From the NCBI GenBank assembly GCA_026989535.1, contig JALSJD010000230.1:1-43038 (forward strand): a stretch of DNA of 43,038 nt, written 5' to 3'. Below are positions 33,525-42,636 of this stretch, piece by piece. Each line of letters opens with the position of its first letter. The stretch's first letter is position 1. The notes under the pieces were generated by a model. That model did not search any database. It was not told where the DNA came from and saw only the letters and a program-made list of their open reading frames with translations. The DNA comes from Cyclobacteriaceae bacterium. GTDB lineage: Bacteria; Bacteroidota; Bacteroidia; Cytophagales; Cyclobacteriaceae. The translations under genes were made by a program, and so were the position numbers.

Positions 33525-34511
33525 TTAACAAAATTTTAAAATATTTGCCAATGATTTTTTTTCGGAAATCAAGGACGCTTCTTGCAGGTTTAGTTTAGAG
33601 TTTGCTTTTAAGAGGGTACGCAAAGAGTTTGTAAAATCTTTTTTTTCTACTTCATAAAAATGTTTTTTTGGAGTAAGCCATTGGCTTAAGTAGTTCGTTT
33701 TATTGGTAATTTGTGTTGTTTTGGCAAATGGAATTGCAAAAAATAATGGATTAATTGGCTTTTCACCGTCATCTTGCATAATGTTTACCACTACTTTAGA
33801 ACGTTTAATATAGGCAGCATATAGGTCTTCGGGAATTCTTCCTAAATAAGTAATTCCTGCCCTTGTTATTTGCTTTATCAGGTGTTTGTCTTGCGTTGTT
33901 ACAGCAGCAACTATTTTATATTGTTTGGCTAAACCTGATTTTAATAAAAGTGTAAGGTAGCTCAACCTGGTTTTATACTCAGGCTGCTTTAGGTTTCCGG
34001 TAAATAATATATCAATATCTTTTAGTTGTTCTTCCAATACCTCGTAATTATAATGGTTAAACCCATAAGGCACCCATTTTTTTCTTTTATGAGCTGACCT
34101 ATCAAAATCTCCACCATCGTGGTAAAGCACTTTATCGAATAATTGATTTTGACACTCTACATGCTCAAATCTATTGACAGAATCGGTAAACCAATATATG
34201 GTGTTAAACTTCCTCGACTTTAATAATACCACATTATTAGCATTGATTTTTAAGCCCCCAATTATTATGAGCTTGGCATTTACACTATTATCATTTTGCA
34301 ATTGACTAATAGCAGCACTTAATTTAGTATTAAAATTTATCCTTAATGAAAATTCTACAATAGCGTATAAATTAAAAAGCCGTGATAAATAGTAAAAATA
34401 TTTATTATAGTCGAAGCCTAAAAGAACAAAATTCTCTTCTGCCCCTTCTAAACTTTGTTCGACAGAAGCCTTAAGTACTTCTGGAACAAGTATGATATTA
34501 TTGCCTACCAT
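33525..34511 (-). CDS. Glycosyltransferase, CgeB-like GT1/GT4 type
   Basis: The protein has 328 residues. The first half contains LIIIGGLKIN, TIYWFTDSVNRFEHVE and KVLYHDGGDFDRSAHKRKKWVPYGFN. The second half has IDILFTGNLKQPEYKTRLSYL, YKIVAAVTTQD, GRIPEDLYAAYIKRSKVVVNIM and INPLFFAIPFAKTTQI. This matches the CgeB-like glycosyltransferases (spore-maturation-protein type), where the second half forms the nucleotide-sugar binding domain. It would add a sugar in the cytoplasm. The gene lies nine bases from the O-acetyltransferase gene upstream and 45 bases from wzy downstream. The family call is good and the donor is unknown. Confidence 0.72.
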   Translation of the reverse strand: MVGNNIILVPEVLKASVEQSLEGAEENFVLLGFDYNKYFYYLSRLFNLYAIVEFSLRINFNTKLSAAISQLQNDNSVNAKLIIIGGLKINANNVVLLKSRKFNTIYWFTDSVNRFEHVECQNQLFDKVLYHDGGDFDRSAHKRKKWVPYGFNHYNYEVLEEQLKDIDILFTGNLKQPEYKTRLSYLTLLLKSGLAKQYKIVAAVTTQDKHLIKQITRAGITYLGRIPEDLYAAYIKRSKVVVNIMQDDGEKPINPLFFAIPFAKTTQITNKTNYLSQWLTPKKHFYEVEKKDFTNSLRTLLKANSKLNLQEASLISEKKSLANILKFC

Positions 34512-34519
34512 TGGGCATT

Positions 34520-35101
34520 TTATTTATTCAATGGGGCATTTAAAAAACTAATACTTTTCTTTACTCTTTGCTCTGTCCAATCCCACCATGCCATCTCTAA
34601 TAGTTCGTTTATTCGTTCCTTTCCAAACCGATACCTTATAAGCCTTGCGGGATTCCCTCCTACAATAGCATACGGTGCCACATCTTTGGTAATAACCGAG
34701 CAAGCGGCTAATACTGCACCATGCCCTATTTTTACACCAGATAAGATGGTAACCCCAGTACCTATCCATACATCATTACCAACCTTAACGTCTCCTTTTG
34801 TATAAGGCATACCATCTTTAAATTTTCCGGGCAAATCCCATTGCGCTCTAAAAGGATAGGTAGAGACCCAGTTGGATGGATGAATACCTCCGGTAATAAT
34901 TCTTACATGTTTTGAAATGGAACAATACTTCCCAATTATAACTTTGGATTCACTCCCTGTATATACATCTATTGTAAGGTTAATTGCTCCGTAAGTATGT
35001 TTCCCGATTTGCAAAATCTTCGAACGCAAATTATACTCTAAATTAAGTCTAACCCTAATTCTTTGAATTCTATAAAATATCTTAACAATTAATCTCCGCA
35101 T
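34520..35101 (-). CDS. CatB-related O-acetyltransferase (hexapeptide repeat)
   Basis: The start at the ATG at 35101 (MRRLIVKIFYRIQRIRVRL) gives 193 residues; a TTG eight codons upstream is the alternative. The left-handed beta-helix is evident: GKHTYGAINLTIDVY, KVIIGKYCSIS, VRIITGGIHPSNWVSTYPF (with the catalytic-type His), VKVGNDVWIGTGVTILSG, VKIGHGAVLAACSVIT and VAPYAIVGGNPARLIRYRF. This is the xenobiotic/CatB-type acetyltransferase family that acetylates sugar hydroxyls with acetyl-CoA in many O-antigen and capsule loci. The wzx stop lies about 30 bases upstream. It probably adds an O-acetyl decoration in the cytoplasm. Confidence 0.87.
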   Translation of the reverse strand: MRRLIVKIFYRIQRIRVRLNLEYNLRSKILQIGKHTYGAINLTIDVYTGSESKVIIGKYCSISKHVRIITGGIHPSNWVSTYPFRAQWDLPGKFKDGMPYTKGDVKVGNDVWIGTGVTILSGVKIGHGAVLAACSVITKDVAPYAIVGGNPARLIRYRFGKERINELLEMAWWDWTEQRVKKSISFLNAPLNK

Positions 35102-35131
35102 TAAATAAAGTAATCTCGGTAGCAATAAAAA

Positions 35132-36397
35132 TTATTCCGAACCAAGATTATCATTAAGTTTCTTCAAAAACAAAAATGATAAAATATTTTGAACCATTAT
35201 ACCAAGTATCATTGCTTGCGGGAAAACAACTAGCGAAAACTCATTAATATAATTGTGCATTAATACATAAATAATGCCAACCGTTGCTCCTGTAAATAAT
35301 GAAACAAAATACCATTTTTGTTGTTTAACTACTGTGTATACATTATTTACTAAGCCAATAGATGAGGCCACTCCAATAAACAAAGTCCATTGTGCAGTTG
35401 CTATTCCAATAGAGTATTTCGGTAAAATATAATTAACCACCATAGGTAACAAAAACACGCCAATAACCGCTCCAACACCTAAAATGGCAACCAAGAAAAT
35501 CGTGGGTTTTAGGGCAATTAAAATCAGATTTTTAATGGTCATCCCTTTCCCAAATTTAATTGCCATTGTTGGATAAATTACCTGCGAAAATGTACTGTGA
35601 AGAATACCAATCGTACTGTTTACAATATTGGCCAAAGCAAAGTAGCCAAAGGCTAAACTGCCTCCAAATGTAAAGATTAAGGTGTTATTAATAGCCCCCC
35701 ACACAGGGTTTATTTGACCAACAGCAAAAATTGGCAAACCTGTTTTGAACAGTTTTTTAAGAACATTAAAACTTAAATGTGGTTTCGCTTTAATTGGCGT
35801 ATAAACAAATAAAACAATAAACTCAATTACAAAAATAAATACCGTTCTAAGACACAAACCATAAAATTCAAAATAGAACACAAACCCAACCAACGCTAAG
35901 CTAGAAAACCCAACAACGAGATTTAAGTTTGCCAGCTTTTTAAAATCGCTTGTTGTGCGATAAAGGGATGGAAAATAATGTCGATTTAAGATAAATAAAA
36001 AAGCAGCCAAAGAGTAAGTACCATATACTATACCCGATTTAAAATCAGATAATAATAAATTTTTTATGGCAAGTATTACTAATACTAAGCCTGCAATTAT
36101 GCCAATTAATATCGATATACTAAGACCTGCATCTGCATAGTCTTGTACTTTATCGTTATCCCCCTTACCAAAAGAGTATGGCAACTCTCTTCTCATACCA
36201 CTTAATATACCCAAATGAGCTAATGGGAGGTAGCCTAAAAAAATACCAATACCCGTAAAATATCCGTATTCTTCAGGAAGCAGCAACTTAACTACTAAAA
36301 ACCCCGAAACCATTGTGATTAGTTTTACTACTAATTGACTCCCTGCAAAACCAATTAATAACTTCCCAAACCCTCCTATCCGAATGTTTGATATCAC
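35132..36397 (-). CDS. Wzx-type flippase / polysaccharide transporter
   Basis: This 421-residue protein has about twelve hydrophobic segments. The opening IGGFGKLLIGFAGSQLVVKLI, then LLLPEEYGYFTGIGIFLGYLP and LAHLGILSGMRRELPYSFGKGD, matches the Wzx/RfbX (MATE/PST) superfamily. It would move undecaprenyl-linked repeat units across the inner membrane. The gene begins with GTG (36397); no ATG is available just upstream. It lies 19 bases after the sulfotransferase stop. With Wzy it implies Wzx/Wzy-dependent assembly. Confidence 0.88.
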   Translation of the reverse strand: MISNIRIGGFGKLLIGFAGSQLVVKLITMVSGFLVVKLLLPEEYGYFTGIGIFLGYLPLAHLGILSGMRRELPYSFGKGDNDKVQDYADAGLSISILIGIIAGLVLVILAIKNLLLSDFKSGIVYGTYSLAAFLFILNRHYFPSLYRTTSDFKKLANLNLVVGFSSLALVGFVFYFEFYGLCLRTVFIFVIEFIVLFVYTPIKAKPHLSFNVLKKLFKTGLPIFAVGQINPVWGAINNTLIFTFGGSLAFGYFALANIVNSTIGILHSTFSQVIYPTMAIKFGKGMTIKNLILIALKPTIFLVAILGVGAVIGVFLLPMVVNYILPKYSIGIATAQWTLFIGVASSIGLVNNVYTVVKQQKWYFVSLFTGATVGIIYVLMHNYINEFSLVVFPQAMILGIMVQNILSFLFLKKLNDNLGSE

Positions 36398-36416
36398 TTT
36401 AAAAAGATGCTTTATA

Positions 36417-37250
36417 TTACTCTTCCCAAATAGTACTATCCTTCAATAAACCTCGTACATACAAAACATCTTCTTTAAATAAGATGTTAAATTCTTTTGA
36501 ATACTTCTTTAGCAACAAGTCTTCGGTGTAATTTATATTCTTTTTATTAAGATTCTCCAAATATTTTCTAATTCTGCCCAATATTGGTGTCAAGAATCCC
36601 AAGTATTTTTTTAGCTGAGCCTGATGAGATAATTTCCTAGAATAGTAATTAAACCTTCTGTTTTTTACTTTTGTGCCAGTATTTTGGTTTGCTTTTTTTA
36701 ACTTTAGTTTTATTTCTCCTACATTCAAAAACTCGAAAACTTTCGCAAGTGTTTGCTCTGGGTTAAGGTACAAATCTTCGGAAATAATAATTAAGATTTG
36801 GTTACTGGGGAAAAGTTGATAAATAGTTTGCAGGTGTTGCTTATACTTACTATAGAATACCGGGAAATTCTCATCTCCTTTGTTATTTAAAACATCCTTT
36901 AAAGACCTTTGATCAACACCCCCTTTTAATCTATGATAGTAATGAGATATGGCTCTTTCAACAGGATTCCTCATCACAATTATAAACTTACTACTTGGTG
37001 ACTCCATAGCTATTTTACTTAGGGATGAAGGTCGTACTATATATTCAACCGTAGCTTCTCCATAATACTTATAGCTACTGTTAATCTCAAAGAGTGATTT
37101 ATACTTTTCATATTCCATCCTGCCTGTAAAATAATCTGGCTCTTTTCCACTACACATTGAAATATCTGGATGTTGTGCCAATAATTCATAAAGATAAAAA
37201 GAACCACATTTAGGAAAACCTGGGATAAATAAGTTTGGGGTGAAGTTCAT
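36417..37250 (-). CDS. Sulfotransferase (PAPS-dependent)
   Basis: The protein has 277 residues. The 5'-phosphosulfate binding loop is at the N-terminus: FIPGFPKCGSFYLYELL (8-24), usually PKCGTT or PKsGTT in the family. KEPDYFTG (36-43) follows. The 3'-phosphate site is RNPVERAISHYYH (94-106). The general sulfotransferase fold transfers sulfate from PAPS to a hydroxyl or amine. In a capsule operon the target is most likely a sugar of the repeat unit. A sulfated polysaccharide would be acidic. It lies three bases after the CapB-like gene and 19 before wzx. No PAPS synthesis genes are in the window. Confidence 0.87.
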   Translation of the reverse strand: MNFTPNLFIPGFPKCGSFYLYELLAQHPDISMCSGKEPDYFTGRMEYEKYKSLFEINSSYKYYGEATVEYIVRPSSLSKIAMESPSSKFIIVMRNPVERAISHYYHRLKGGVDQRSLKDVLNNKGDENFPVFYSKYKQHLQTIYQLFPSNQILIIISEDLYLNPEQTLAKVFEFLNVGEIKLKLKKANQNTGTKVKNRRFNYYSRKLSHQAQLKKYLGFLTPILGRIRKYLENLNKKNINYTEDLLLKKYSKEFNILFKEDVLYVRGLLKDSTIWEE

Positions 37251-37253
37251 TAA

Positions 37254-38699
37254 TCAGTTATTGGCTAGTAGAGCTATTTCTATCTTTTTAACAGCCCAGT
37301 TACCATAAGAATCTATATAGTCGTTGACAAAAACATCTCTATTTTTAGCGATATCTGAGTCAGTATCTCGCTTATAATCTGCATTTTTAAAATAATTGCC
37401 AAGCTCACTGGCAGTAGTACATAATTTTACAGCGCCACAGTCTATAGCATCAATCATAATATCATGAAATTGGGGGTTAGCTAATGAATCAAGAACAAAA
37501 ACAGGTTTTTGTTGGATGAGAGCATCAAAACCAGCCGTACTTGATTCTACCACTACCACATCTGAAATGTCAATAGAATCTTTTAAAGATACTTGTCCTG
37601 CACTTAATATAATTACATTATTAAATACAGGAAACAAATCAGTAATAGTGTTAGGCAAGGTTGACGGGTGTGGTCTAATGATAAATCGAAAATCAGGAAA
37701 TCCTTTTATGAGTTCTATAACATTTTTAACCCACTGCTTAGAAATTACTGCTGTAAATGCTAGTAGTATCACTGTTTTATGAGACATGATTTTAAATTTT
37801 CTTTTTAATTCAAAGATTTCGCTTTCCTTTAGTGCGACATAACGCTCTACACGTTGAATACCTACCGTTAACACATGTTGCTTTTTAACCCCTGATTTTA
37901 TAAAAAGATTGGACATATAATTGCCCCAGGTAAATACATAGTTGGCGTTTAAAGGGACAAACTCATCCATCGACCTTTTCCCTAATGCCCCGTGTACAAA
38001 AGTATAGGTTGGGATTTTGTATTTATTAAAAATCGAACAACAAGCACTTCCTAAGTAGCTCCAATCCCAAATTGATACATATGATTTTGGATTAAATTCC
38101 TTTTTGAAGAATATTGCTTTTTCCAATACAGAAATCTGAGATATTAATATTAGAATTACCTCTAGTTGAAAGTTATGATTAAGCACAGGAAACTCCGATT
38201 TGAGCACACTACTTTTTTTATACCATCTAACGATATTTCTAATAATATACACCCTTGAATTTAGCCAACTATTTAGCTTTAAACTATCAACATGCATAAA
38301 ATTAATATCAGAATCAATATCTATACAGTGCTGATCGGGAGTCAGTACTACACACTTTTCAATTCCCAACTTTTTAGCAAGAGGATACCAAAAGCCTTGT
38401 AATCTACTTTCAGATGACAGGGCTTCTAGCACAATTTTATGTGATATTTTTGCTTTATTAAGCTTAACCTGATTTTTAATAAATCTAGCTCTAATTTTTG
38501 CATAGAAATCTCTTATGAATAATGTGTATATAAAATAAAAAAGAATTGTAAGCTTAGTTCTCGGTTTAGAAGTAAGCACACCTTGCCAATAAGCCAAAGT
38601 AATATTAGCTCCAAGTATATTTGAAAGCATAACGCCCTCGTATTTCTGATTATTTAGAACCCTTCTTAGGCTCTTTAAAAAACGAACATCTTCTCGCAT
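37254..38699 (-). CDS. Capsular polysaccharide synthesis protein, GT-B fold, function uncertain
   Basis: The ATG at 38699 gives 481 residues (a TTG at 38711 is the alternative). The C-terminal half has FVHGALGKRSMDEFVPLNANYVFTWG, VLTVGIQRVERY, FRFIIRPHPSTLPN and SDVVVVESSTAGFDALIQQKPVFVLD. The RPHP and ESSTAGFDA patterns recur in capsule-synthesis glycosyltransferases and CDP-glycerol/UDP-sugar GT-B enzymes. The N-terminal half, including LSNILGANITLAYWQG and KKEFNPKSYVSIWDWS, is poorly conserved. It may transfer an unusual sugar or polyol phosphate to the chain. It is the first gene of this operon segment after the TTAA-flanked element. Specific role unknown. Confidence 0.72.
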   Translation of the reverse strand: MREDVRFLKSLRRVLNNQKYEGVMLSNILGANITLAYWQGVLTSKPRTKLTILFYFIYTLFIRDFYAKIRARFIKNQVKLNKAKISHKIVLEALSSESRLQGFWYPLAKKLGIEKCVVLTPDQHCIDIDSDINFMHVDSLKLNSWLNSRVYIIRNIVRWYKKSSVLKSEFPVLNHNFQLEVILILISQISVLEKAIFFKKEFNPKSYVSIWDWSYLGSACCSIFNKYKIPTYTFVHGALGKRSMDEFVPLNANYVFTWGNYMSNLFIKSGVKKQHVLTVGIQRVERYVALKESEIFELKRKFKIMSHKTVILLAFTAVISKQWVKNVIELIKGFPDFRFIIRPHPSTLPNTITDLFPVFNNVIILSAGQVSLKDSIDISDVVVVESSTAGFDALIQQKPVFVLDSLANPQFHDIMIDAIDCGAVKLCTTASELGNYFKNADYKRDTDSDIAKNRDVFVNDYIDSYGNWAVKKIEIALLANN

Positions 38700-38773
38700 T
38701 GGAGTATCCAATCTAAGCTTTTAGTACTTTTTCAATCTTAAGCAACGAATAATTGGAATAAAAAACTATACTT

Positions 38774-38993
38774 TTAACCTGAATTATTCATGCGTTTAGA
38801 TTGATGTGGACACGAGGCGTCAAAAATTGAAGCTGTAGTGTTCTACAGCAATGTTTTTGCAACGAAGTAGAACATCGATAAATGCACATTTTGGGAATAT
38901 TTTAGGTGCTAACAACATCATAAATAGCACTTTCCAACGTCTGAAGTATGTTTTGAGTGTGTTTTCAAAATGTTTATGAATAGTTCAGGTTAA
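38774..38993. mobile_element. MITE-like element with terminal inverted repeats and TTAA duplication
   Basis: This fills most of the 321-base gene-free gap between the methyltransferase and the CapB-like gene. CCTGAATTATTCAT (from 38778) and ATGAATAGTTCAGG (to 38989) are inverted repeats with 13 of 14 matches, and each side is flanked by TTAA, giving a 212-base element with a 4-base duplication. Inside are hairpins: GCTGTAG/CTACAGC with a 4-base loop (38832-38849) and TGTTCTAC/GTAGAACA (38839-38874). There is no ORF of note. A CC tip with TTAA target is characteristic of IS1380/piggyBac-like elements, so this may be a non-autonomous relative. That assignment is inferred. Confidence 0.7.
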
Positions 38994-39032
38994 ATAGCAT
39001 AGTAATTAAATATTAAAAATAATGAGCAATGA

Positions 39033-40043
39033 TTACTCCAACTGTACTACAATCCACATATTAGAAGATAGTCCTGAGTTACTAAGAAAACTTTGAAAGT
39101 CTATGCCAACATGCTCCCAATTTTCTACCAGCACCTGATATAGAAAACTACCTTTATCAACTTTATATTCTCCAGATAAAATTTTATTTCTTACTAACTC
39201 AGCATCTAGCTTTCCTGGAGTGTGAGATTCTAATACTTTAAAGCCACTGCTATTTAACAAAAGAGCCAATGATGATGGGTTGAAGTAATTAAGATGTTCA
39301 TGATCTACACTATTACATTTTTCTTTTAAAATTTTAAAATCAAACCCTTGCCCATTAGGGCAGGTGATTATTAAAAGACCGCCTTTTTTGAGCATTTTTT
39401 TTAAATTCGCAATAAAATTTATTGGAGAAAAAATATGTTCAATCACTTCGAAGTTTACAATAACATCAAATTTTTCTTTCTCATTAAATTCAATATTTTC
39501 AACAACTTCCTCTATAACCTGCAATCCCTTTTTACGACAAGTTTTAGCTAAATTAGGCGTTGGTTCTACTGCTACAATATTTTTAAAATAATTACGAGAT
39601 TTCATCTCAAGACAAAAAGTTCCAAACGCAGCTCCTATTTCTAATAAAGAATCATTTTTTACATTATACTTTTGGCAAATTTCAAGTGTTTTGTCAACAC
39701 GGGGAACAAATATTTTCTCTCTTCTCACTTTTTCAGATGCTGGAAAAATATGTTTATCCCAAAACGAATAATTGACAGAATCTTTATAAAATTCTTCCAA
39801 TACCTCTGCTGTCGGTCTGGGGTTAGTGTACATTGTTCTGCACGCCTTGCATTCCACAAATCTCATCCCATATTTATGGTACTTCAAGTCTGCACTATCT
39901 TTTTGGCAAGCCGGACAATTGACAAAAACAAATTTATCCGACTGTTGCAATAATCGACCAATATCAATTGTCATTGCAATCTGTTGCTCCTTCATCAAAT
40001 CACTTGGACGAATGTCATTTTCGCTAAAATTTGAATTACTCAT
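39033..40043 (-). CDS. SAM-dependent methyltransferase with zinc-ribbon N-terminus
   Basis: The protein has 336 residues. A CxxC...CxxC pattern (Cys43, Cys46, Cys65, Cys68) suggests a zinc ribbon, as found in sugar C- or O-methyltransferases of the class I type. SAM motif I is LLEIGAAFGTF (133-143), followed by VVAVEP-like IVAVEPTP, FDVIVNFEVIEHIF and GGLLIITCPNG. It would methylate a sugar or amidino group in the polysaccharide. The gene starts six bases after the amidotransferase stop, so it belongs to the nonulosonate block upstream of the TTAA element. Substrate unknown. Confidence 0.86.
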   Translation of the reverse strand: MSNSNFSENDIRPSDLMKEQQIAMTIDIGRLLQQSDKFVFVNCPACQKDSADLKYHKYGMRFVECKACRTMYTNPRPTAEVLEEFYKDSVNYSFWDKHIFPASEKVRREKIFVPRVDKTLEICQKYNVKNDSLLEIGAAFGTFCLEMKSRNYFKNIVAVEPTPNLAKTCRKKGLQVIEEVVENIEFNEKEKFDVIVNFEVIEHIFSPINFIANLKKMLKKGGLLIITCPNGQGFDFKILKEKCNSVDHEHLNYFNPSSLALLLNSSGFKVLESHTPGKLDAELVRNKILSGEYKVDKGSFLYQVLVENWEHVGIDFQSFLSNSGLSSNMWIVVQLE

Positions 40044-40049
40044 TTCTAT

Positions 40050-41252
40050 TTATTCTTGGTAATACTTTTTTTGTTCTTCTTTTTTGAGATAAACCTTGCC
40101 ATATTCACTAGGAGTACCCCAAATATTATTTTTCCACCATTTCCCCTTTTTAATCCACCACACACGGGGGTCTCTAAAGGTATCTGCAACATAATCAAAT
40201 TCCTCTTCTGTCCAACCCACGTATTTCAACCATCTATAAATGTCCTTTGGTTTAACCGAGTCCATTTTTTTAATTACTTCAATTCCTTCTTTTCGGGTCA
40301 TAATACCACTTCTTATATCTTTGGTTGTATGATCTGTGGCTCGACCATACCCAAACTTTATCCATTTCATATAATCGTGAATCCCATTTTCATGCATATC
40401 ATCAAGGTTAGACATTTTTCTATACGTTCTTTCAAACTCAAAATCAGCCTCTTTAAATCCGTATTTTTCTTTCATCAAAGGTCCATGCTCATTTGCATCC
40501 CACTTAAAAAAATTGGAGATAAAAATACCCCTAACACCAACCTCTTCAATTTCTTCATCAGCAGGGTATTTCCACTGAATCATTTCTCTTTCAAAAATCT
40601 CATCTTCGTATTCTTTAGAAGCTTCAATAATATCACTCCACTCGTACCCTCTTAAGCAATGCTCATGTCTATACCTATACGTAAATTCAACCAAATCCTT
40701 ATAAGAATGCATTCCTCCCAAATCCATAAATCCATGCTCTCCCCATACCATTAAAGGAATTTTCTTTTCAACAGCTACCCTTACTGGATATGTAAATATT
40801 CCTGCATGAGCATGCCAATTCATATCACCCATTAGCCTTTGGCATGTTCTATTCATTTTTTTTAGTAGGTCTATGCTTGGTGTATAAAAAATATGATCTA
40901 CATTAAATACCTCTCTCATATTAATGAGATTTTGCACGCCTACTTCTGTATAATTATTACCGTGATAAGTTACCAATAATGGATTTAATCCATATTCTTT
41001 TATTAAGTGTATTTGCCAATAGCTATCTTTACCACCTGAAACAGGGATAATGCAATCATAATTGGCATCTAACGAGCGGTAGTCATCTATTAGATTTTCA
41101 AAAAGCCTCCTACGCCTTTCCCAATTAACATCATTCTTTTCTTCATTGGTCTCGCATCCCGAACAAATTCCTTCCTCATTAAATTCCAATGGAATGGCAG
41201 AGCTAGAAACACTAGTGCAATTCTTACAATATTTGATTTCTGGCTTATTCAT
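40050..41252 (-). CDS. N-acetyl sugar amidotransferase (WbpG/WbuX/PseA-like)
   Basis: The protein has 400 residues. An N-terminal Cys-rich ribbon (Cys9, Cys12, Cys30, Cys33) precedes the PP-loop VSGGKDSYWQ (71-80), then LLVTYHGNNY, MNWHAHAGIFTYPVR and WGEHGFMD. The family converts an acetamido group into an acetamidino group using ammonia delivered by the HisH/HisF-like partners. Known members act on LPS sugars and on nonulosonic acids such as legionaminic and pseudaminic acid. The gene start overlaps the HisF-like stop by one base, and HisH follows in the same arrangement, so the three form a unit. The upstream NeuB-like gene suggests a nonulosonate substrate. Confidence 0.9.
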   Translation of the reverse strand: MNKPEIKYCKNCTSVSSSAIPLEFNEEGICSGCETNEEKNDVNWERRRRLFENLIDDYRSLDANYDCIIPVSGGKDSYWQIHLIKEYGLNPLLVTYHGNNYTEVGVQNLINMREVFNVDHIFYTPSIDLLKKMNRTCQRLMGDMNWHAHAGIFTYPVRVAVEKKIPLMVWGEHGFMDLGGMHSYKDLVEFTYRYRHEHCLRGYEWSDIIEASKEYEDEIFEREMIQWKYPADEEIEEVGVRGIFISNFFKWDANEHGPLMKEKYGFKEADFEFERTYRKMSNLDDMHENGIHDYMKWIKFGYGRATDHTTKDIRSGIMTRKEGIEVIKKMDSVKPKDIYRWLKYVGWTEEEFDYVADTFRDPRVWWIKKGKWWKNNIWGTPSEYGKVYLKKEEQKKYYQE

Positions 41253-42040
41253 TATCTAAAATTTAGTCCTCTTTCTTTCAATTTTTTCTTACTTCTAGGA
41301 TAGGCATTTTCGGTAAAATGAAACATATTACCTGCTGCAACCCCTGATAGCCCATCTGTACTGGCCACCTCTTCAAAATCAAATATATCAATAGCTCCGC
41401 CACAGGCAATCACGGGTAAATTTGTATTCTTTACAACTCTCCGAATAGTACCCAAGTCATAGCCTTCTCCTGTACCGTCACGGTCAATAGAATTTAAAAA
41501 TATTTCACCGCACCCAAGTTCTTCTATGTATTTAATAATTGTATCTAAAGAAAACATATCTAATTGGGATTTTCCAAAATCTTTGTAAAATTCAACTTCG
41601 CCATTTATTTTTTTATAATCTAATGAGGCAATTATTGCTTGAGCCCCAAATATCTCAATAGCCTTTTTTACTTCTTTTGGGTTCTCGTAAAGCATTGTAT
41701 TAAGTACCACTTTATCAGCTCCATTTTTAAGGTATTTCTTAATCGTGTTCAAACTTCTAATTCCACCACCAAATGATAATGGCATAAAACATTCTTGAGA
41801 AACCAAGTCTAAAATATCATCAATGGACTTAACAGATTGTATTTTATGGTCATCTCTCCTACTATCATAAAATGTGTTTCGTGAAATATCAATATAAATT
41901 AGTTCATCAATATCCCATTGATTATACCTCTTTACTTCGTTTATTACGTTACCAATTATTTTGTGATTAACAAATTTTTCACTTCTAACAATCAACCCGT
42001 TTTTAATAAACAATACTGGTATCAGCCTTTGTTTAAGCAT
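41252..42040 (-). CDS. HisF-like glutamine amidotransferase cyclase subunit (WbuZ-like)
   Basis: This 262-residue TIM-barrel protein of the HisF family starts LKQRLIPVLFIKNGLIVRS, with ELIYIDISR, MPLSFGGGIRSL, ADKVVLNTML, NSIDRDGTGEGYD and VIACGGAIDIFDFEEVASTDGLSGVAAGNMFHF. It matches the HisF paralogues of surface-glycan loci, not histidine biosynthesis, because there is no other his gene around and the amidotransferase is adjacent. It forms the ammonia channel with the HisH-like subunit. It overlaps both neighbours by one base (TAATG). Confidence 0.9.
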   Translation of the reverse strand: MLKQRLIPVLFIKNGLIVRSEKFVNHKIIGNVINEVKRYNQWDIDELIYIDISRNTFYDSRRDDHKIQSVKSIDDILDLVSQECFMPLSFGGGIRSLNTIKKYLKNGADKVVLNTMLYENPKEVKKAIEIFGAQAIIASLDYKKINGEVEFYKDFGKSQLDMFSLDTIIKYIEELGCGEIFLNSIDRDGTGEGYDLGTIRRVVKNTNLPVIACGGAIDIFDFEEVASTDGLSGVAAGNMFHFTENAYPRSKKKLKERGLNFR

Positions 42041-42636
42041 TAAACCAAAATCCTTTTCAATAAATTCATTCCTAGGTGCTGGCTTTTTTCTGGGTGAAAC
42101 TGTACTCCATAAATTTGACTATTTAAATTTATGGCAGAACAAAAATTAATTCCATAATTAGTCAAAAACAATGTAACTTCCTTCTTCTTTGGCAAACAAT
42201 AATAAGAATGTACAAAATAATAATCTCCAGACAAGTCTTTAAAATAATTATCGGTTGCAATAGCTTCGTTCCATCCCATGTGAGGAACTTTTAGGGCAAT
42301 TTCTTTGTCGAAAGGCACTACATCGCCCTCAACTAAACCTAACCCCGTAGTTTCTCCAAATTCGTAACTTTTAGCAAATAACAGCTGCATTCCAAGGCAA
42401 ATGCCTAATATTTTTTTTCCATTTTTAACGCAATCAATTATAGCATGGTTCATCCCAGTCTCATTCAATTTGCTCATAGCCTCTGAGAACGCACCAACGC
42501 CAGGTAGAATTAAGAAATCATAATCATTAATAGAATCAGGATTGGTTAGCAAACTGGCAGTATGATTTAAGTGGTTAACGGCATTCGTAATTGATTTAAT
42601 ATTACCCATACCATAATCTATAATACCGATTTTCAT
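42040..42636 (-). CDS. HisH-like glutamine amidotransferase subunit (WbuY-like)
   Basis: The protein has 198 residues, a class I glutamine amidotransferase. It begins KIGIIDYGMGNIKSI. ILPGVGAFSEAM forms the oxyanion part, GICLGMQLLF carries the catalytic Cys80, and FHPEKSQHLG holds the His/Glu pair. Ammonia from glutamine would pass through the HisF-like partner to the N-acetyl sugar amidotransferase. It overlaps the NeuB-like gene upstream by four bases and the HisF-like gene by one. Confidence 0.92.
   Translation of the reverse strand: MKIGIIDYGMGNIKSITNAVNHLNHTASLLTNPDSINDYDFLILPGVGAFSEAMSKLNETGMNHAIIDCVKNGKKILGICLGMQLLFAKSYEFGETTGLGLVEGDVVPFDKEIALKVPHMGWNEAIATDNYFKDLSGDYYFVHSYYCLPKKKEVTLFLTNYGINFCSAINLNSQIYGVQFHPEKSQHLGMNLLKRILV

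Noticed and set aside
34548-34769. 73-codon ORF inside the CatB-like acetyltransferase gene
   Set aside because: It is an out-of-frame shadow of a clear hexapeptide-repeat protein, rich in Arg/Cys/Trp.
40056-40655. 199-codon plus-strand ORF opposite the amidotransferase gene
   Set aside because: Phe/Ile-rich antisense shadow of a well-recognised gene in AT-rich DNA.
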